Shown: positions 35,539 through 37,770 of the stretch, one piece after another
Position numbering within the stretch: the first letter of the stretch is position 1
Layout: every line of letters begins with the position of its first letter
Assembly: GCA_947466695.1 (NCBI GenBank)
Contig: CANIFC010000006.1
Coordinates: 1-37,770, forward strand
DNA length: 37,770 nucleotides
Origin: Oxalobacteraceae bacterium
GTDB lineage: Bacteria; Pseudomonadota; Gammaproteobacteria; Burkholderiales; Burkholderiaceae_D
Direction of reading: 5' to 3'
Translations under genes and position numbers: made by a program
Notes under the pieces: generated by a model
What the model was told of the DNA's origin: nothing
The model's database searches: none
What the model saw: only the letters and a program-made list of their open reading frames with translations

Positions 35539-35847
35539 TTACCTGCCCTCTCCGGCATCGGCATCAGCAGCGCCCACATCAGCGTTTTCATCAAGCGCAT
35601 AGTCGCCACGGTTAAAGGCATCAATCACCTCTTTCGCCCTCTCCAGATAAGCCTCTGGAGCAAGAATACGCACGCCGCCCAAAGCCGGCGTCAGGAGCGA
35701 ATCGGTCTGCACCAGATTATCATCGGCAACCACCGCCGGTATCCCCGCAGCAACCAGGCAACCGGTCACAATATGCGCGTCAGTAGGAACGTAATACGTC
35801 GCTACCGTCAATAAATTTCTGCTTAAATATGTGTCTTTCATATTCAT
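35539..35847 (-). CDS. DUF2007 putative signal-transducing protein
   Basis: The 102-residue protein matches DUF2007 (PF09413), a PII-like ferredoxin-fold family of unknown role. The core is visible as TVATYYVPTDAHIVTGCLVAAGIPAVVADDNLVQTDSLLTPALGGVRILAPEAYLERAKEVI (about 12-74), followed by a disordered, acidic, Asp/Ala-rich tail (ENADVGAADADAGEGR). I chose the ATG at 35845-35847 because GGGAG lies five bases upstream; a longer frame back to 35898 lacks a ribosome site and covers palindromic leader DNA. It is convergent with aidB, and its stop is only 29 bases after the aidB stop. Confidence 0.85.
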   Translation of the reverse strand: MNMKDTYLSRNLLTVATYYVPTDAHIVTGCLVAAGIPAVVADDNLVQTDSLLTPALGGVRILAPEAYLERAKEVIDAFNRGDYALDENADVGAADADAGEGR

Positions 35848-36218
35848 GTCATCTCCCAAAATAGGAATGGAAAACCGGCGCGATCTGAAGCCAGTCAATT
35901 GTCAAGAGCGATCCTTGACACCCAAGGATCATAGCGTATGACGCCACATGACGTATGCAGACAGGTAACTCCGGCATATCCGTTCTGATTGAGCCGATTA
36001 CACAAGCTCAAAAAAAACTGCCAACAATTAGTGCCCTATGCGGCCCCAACCCGACCAATAATCCTGAGAAATAATGATGTTTGCACGCACCTTTCAGTGA
36101 GGGATCGGTTCGCAACAAATAAGCGCGGAATTTTTTAGTTGGCAACATCATTTAGGTATCACCACCCTGCTCAATTTACCGGTTCAATATTACAAATCGG
36201 GTGAAAGACAATGCGCCC
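35848..36218. promoter_or_regulatory. Leader and upstream region of the DUF2007 gene
   Basis: This 371-base gap holds no plausible gene. Next to the DUF2007 start is a pair of overlapping inverted repeats: TGTCAAG/CTTGACA (35900-35906, 35914-35920) and GATCCTTG/CAAGGATC (35910-35917, 35923-35930). A TTGACA hexamer lies there on the minus strand, but no good -10 follows. The remainder (about 36000-36218) is AT-rich, without recognisable structure and without an obvious terminator for the gene at 36219. Confidence 0.5.
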
Positions 36219-36608
36219 TCAAGTGCCGGCGGTAACACGAAGAAATACATTAAGACTCAGCAACAAGGCGACCGCGATGAGTACGAAGGGTAACTTCCAG
36301 CTGGCGGGAAGCTGCGGCTGGTCTGCATGACGCGGATCAATCACCATCTTGCAGCTGCGTGGCAAATAACGATGGCTAGTCAGGTCGCCGCGCCAGAGCA
36401 CCGAGTAGTGTTTCTTGCGATAGGTGTATTCCAGTTCGGCATGCAGCCAGCCGGTACTCCAGCTGGACTCTTTGCCGGTAACCTCTTCCCAGGTTTTGAT
36501 GACATTGACCCTCACTTTTGGCCAGCGATTAATGCGCACCAGCCACAACCCCCAAGTTAGCGAAAACAGGGAGGTCAGGATAAAAAGAGAATCAAGGAGA
36601 AAATCCAT
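36219..36608 (-). CDS. Small membrane protein, DUF3592-like
   Basis: The 129-residue protein has an N-terminal hydrophobic helix (about 3-24, MDFLLDSLFILTSLFSLTWGLWLV). A soluble central part of about 75 residues follows, with WPKVRVNVIKTWEEV, a YTYRKKHYSVLW strand pair and a Pro-rich end (CKMVIDPRHADQPQLP). A second helix lies near the C-terminus (about 104-123). This two-helix, central beta layout resembles DUF3592, but I am not certain of the family. The ATG at 36606-36608 is preferred over a GTG 17 codons upstream; neither has a strong Shine-Dalgarno. It lies 95 bases after the hydrolase gene on the same strand and may be cotranscribed with it. Confidence 0.65.
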   Translation of the reverse strand: MDFLLDSLFILTSLFSLTWGLWLVRINRWPKVRVNVIKTWEEVTGKESSWSTGWLHAELEYTYRKKHYSVLWRGDLTSHRYLPRSCKMVIDPRHADQPQLPASWKLPFVLIAVALLLSLNVFLRVTAGT

Positions 36609-36703
36609 GGTGGTCAGGTAGAAGTTGGAAAAAAACGATTTAACGGTGAATGAACGCACGTCGCTGGCAACGGCACTCGGGTAAAAATAGCGGGCGTAAC
36701 AGT

Positions 36704-37522
36704 CTATTGCCCGATCACACGGAACTTGCCGGCGTTCTCATGGAGCCAATGCTGCGCCCGGCTGGCATCATGCTGGCTGGGATGAAACTCGCGTGCACGG
36801 TAGTCATTCCACAAACCGAGGTTACCGCGAATTAGCCCGTCCTTTGCGAACAGTAACCGGGCACCACTGCGCCAGGTGCTCCAGACAAACAAGCTGCGGT
36901 CGTGCCACAGGTTGCGCACCGTCTGGCGCGCAAGATCGAGCAAAAAAACTACCGTAATAAAGTAAAACGTCCTGATCCTGACGCGATGCCAGCCACCCAT
37001 CGCCTGATACAAATCAAACGCCGTATTGCGGTGTTCAGCTTCTTCGGCGCTATGCCATTGCCACAGCGTTTGCAGGCGGGGCTCGGCGCCTTCGAGCGCT
37101 TCAGGATGGCGCAGAATCCAGTCAGCGAACAGTGCGGTAAAGTGTTCGGTCGCAGCGGTGGCGGCGACATGTGCGTGCAGGCCGAAACGGGCATTGATCT
37201 TGATCCGGCGGATGGCACGGCGCTCGATCTCATTATCAAAACCGAGTGTATCAAGATGGCCGTTGAACAAAGCATGAATATGACGATGTGTCGCCTCCTG
37301 GCCGATAAAGCCCTGTATTTCTACGGAAAAACGTGCTTGTTCAGGTTCTGGCAAGCTCTTCAAGCCGTTACGCACCGAGTCGATAAAGTATTGCTCGCCG
37401 ACCGGAAAACTCATCGACAAGGCATTAAAAAAAGCCGAACGAAACGCGTCTCCGCCGTTCCACCGGGCGGGAAACGCCGGCTTCATATTTATCAGCAAGC
37501 GCCGTACCACAAGATCGGTCAT
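36704..37522 (-). CDS. PF10118 metal-dependent hydrolase family protein
   Basis: The 272-residue protein matches the family annotated as 'predicted metal-dependent hydrolase' (PF10118, COG3687). It carries a ferritin-like set of carboxylate and histidine motifs. These are FIGQEATHRHIHALFN (about 72-87, E-x2-H), ATEHFTALFADW (about 122-133) and WHSAEEAEHRNTAFDLYQ (about 154-171, two E-x2-H-like repeats). The pattern suggests a di-iron helical bundle, so hydrolase activity is a family name and is unproven. A hydrophobic segment (about 180-200, FYFITVVFLLDLA) may be membrane-associated. GGAG lies eight bases before the ATG. A weak promoter candidate (TTGGCG, 17 bases, TATCAG) lies within the first 75 bases upstream. 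Confidence 0.88.
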   Translation of the reverse strand: MTDLVVRRLLINMKPAFPARWNGGDAFRSAFFNALSMSFPVGEQYFIDSVRNGLKSLPEPEQARFSVEIQGFIGQEATHRHIHALFNGHLDTLGFDNEIERRAIRRIKINARFGLHAHVAATAATEHFTALFADWILRHPEALEGAEPRLQTLWQWHSAEEAEHRNTAFDLYQAMGGWHRVRIRTFYFITVVFLLDLARQTVRNLWHDRSLFVWSTWRSGARLLFAKDGLIRGNLGLWNDYRAREFHPSQHDASRAQHWLHENAGKFRVIGQ

Positions 37523-37770
37523 GAAGTTACTCCGGTTATTAGAAAGACGCTGATACGATTGTAATTAACTTACGCCAACGGCGAAAGCTTAATCTCAGTC
37601 ACCTCACATGAATAGCGCCTGCTGATTGTTTACGTTATCCGGGGAAAATCACGTTTAAGCGTATGCAAGCACAATGACGGTTACTATTTATTTACAACTT
37701 ACGCATATCAGCTGACCGGTAAATATCAAGCGACAATTATCGTCAACGTGCGAGCAAAAAAATTGATACC
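37523..37770. other. Right-end non-coding DNA
   Basis: These 248 bases upstream of the hydrolase gene contain no plausible gene. They should include the hydrolase promoter (see that gene). The rest is AT-rich and continues past the window edge. Confidence 0.45.

Noticed and set aside
1-37770. Defence, phage or mobile-element system
   Set aside because: No transposase, integrase, recombinase, toxin-antitoxin or nuclease gene is seen; nearly all frames are known chromosomal families.

Overview
The window looks like ordinary chromosome from a beta-proteobacterium of the order Burkholderiales, probably Oxalobacteraceae-like. The inference rests on gene content and neighbourhood: an ampD-pilR-pilS-PP0621-ypjD chain, an ATP-cone class Ia NrdA, a 1597-residue NAD-dependent glutamate dehydrogenase, and a GltIJKL uptake system. 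I see no phage, transposon, CRISPR array, rRNA or tRNA gene.

Layout. 1-4037: the class Ia ribonucleotide reductase locus (nrdB, cut by the window edge, and nrdA), with a promoter overlapped by a pair of NrdR-type boxes. 4040-4519: an AT-rich stretch without a convincing gene. 4520-9486: five tightly packed leftward genes, transcribed in the order ypjD, PP0621-like, pilS, pilR, ampD (cytochrome assembly-like membrane protein, small Cys-rich protein, type IV pilus two-component system, cell-wall recycling amidase). 9888-13892: rightward valS, a secreted DUF2147 protein and a YdcH-like DUF465 protein. 13891-15758: leftward pyrC and a DUF3025 gene. 16014-17687: a chemoreceptor.

17776-27123: a leftward glutamate module. 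It contains GltI, GltJ, GltK and GltL (periplasmic binding protein, two permeases, ATPase), a second orphan binding protein with a TTG start, and NAD-glutamate dehydrogenase. Together these would import glutamate/aspartate and oxidise glutamate to 2-oxoglutarate. The adjacent chemoreceptor may sense a related ligand. 27654-30670: a HypT-like LysR regulator and an Atm1-type ABC exporter. 30814-35509: rightward YciA-type thioesterase, a TetR regulator with an ABC1/UbiB-like kinase three bases behind it, and an AidB-like acyl-CoA dehydrogenase. 35539-37522: leftward DUF2007 protein, a small two-helix membrane protein, and a PF10118 'metal-dependent hydrolase'.

No clearly undescribed multi-gene system is visible. 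The unusual signals are mostly non-coding: six degenerate 13-bp tandem units upstream of the LysR gene (28683-28760), overlapping alternative hairpins in front of the DUF2007 gene, the paired NrdR boxes with a hairpin between them, repeats upstream of the glutamate dehydrogenase gene, and a GAAA-capped intercistronic hairpin between gltI and gltJ.
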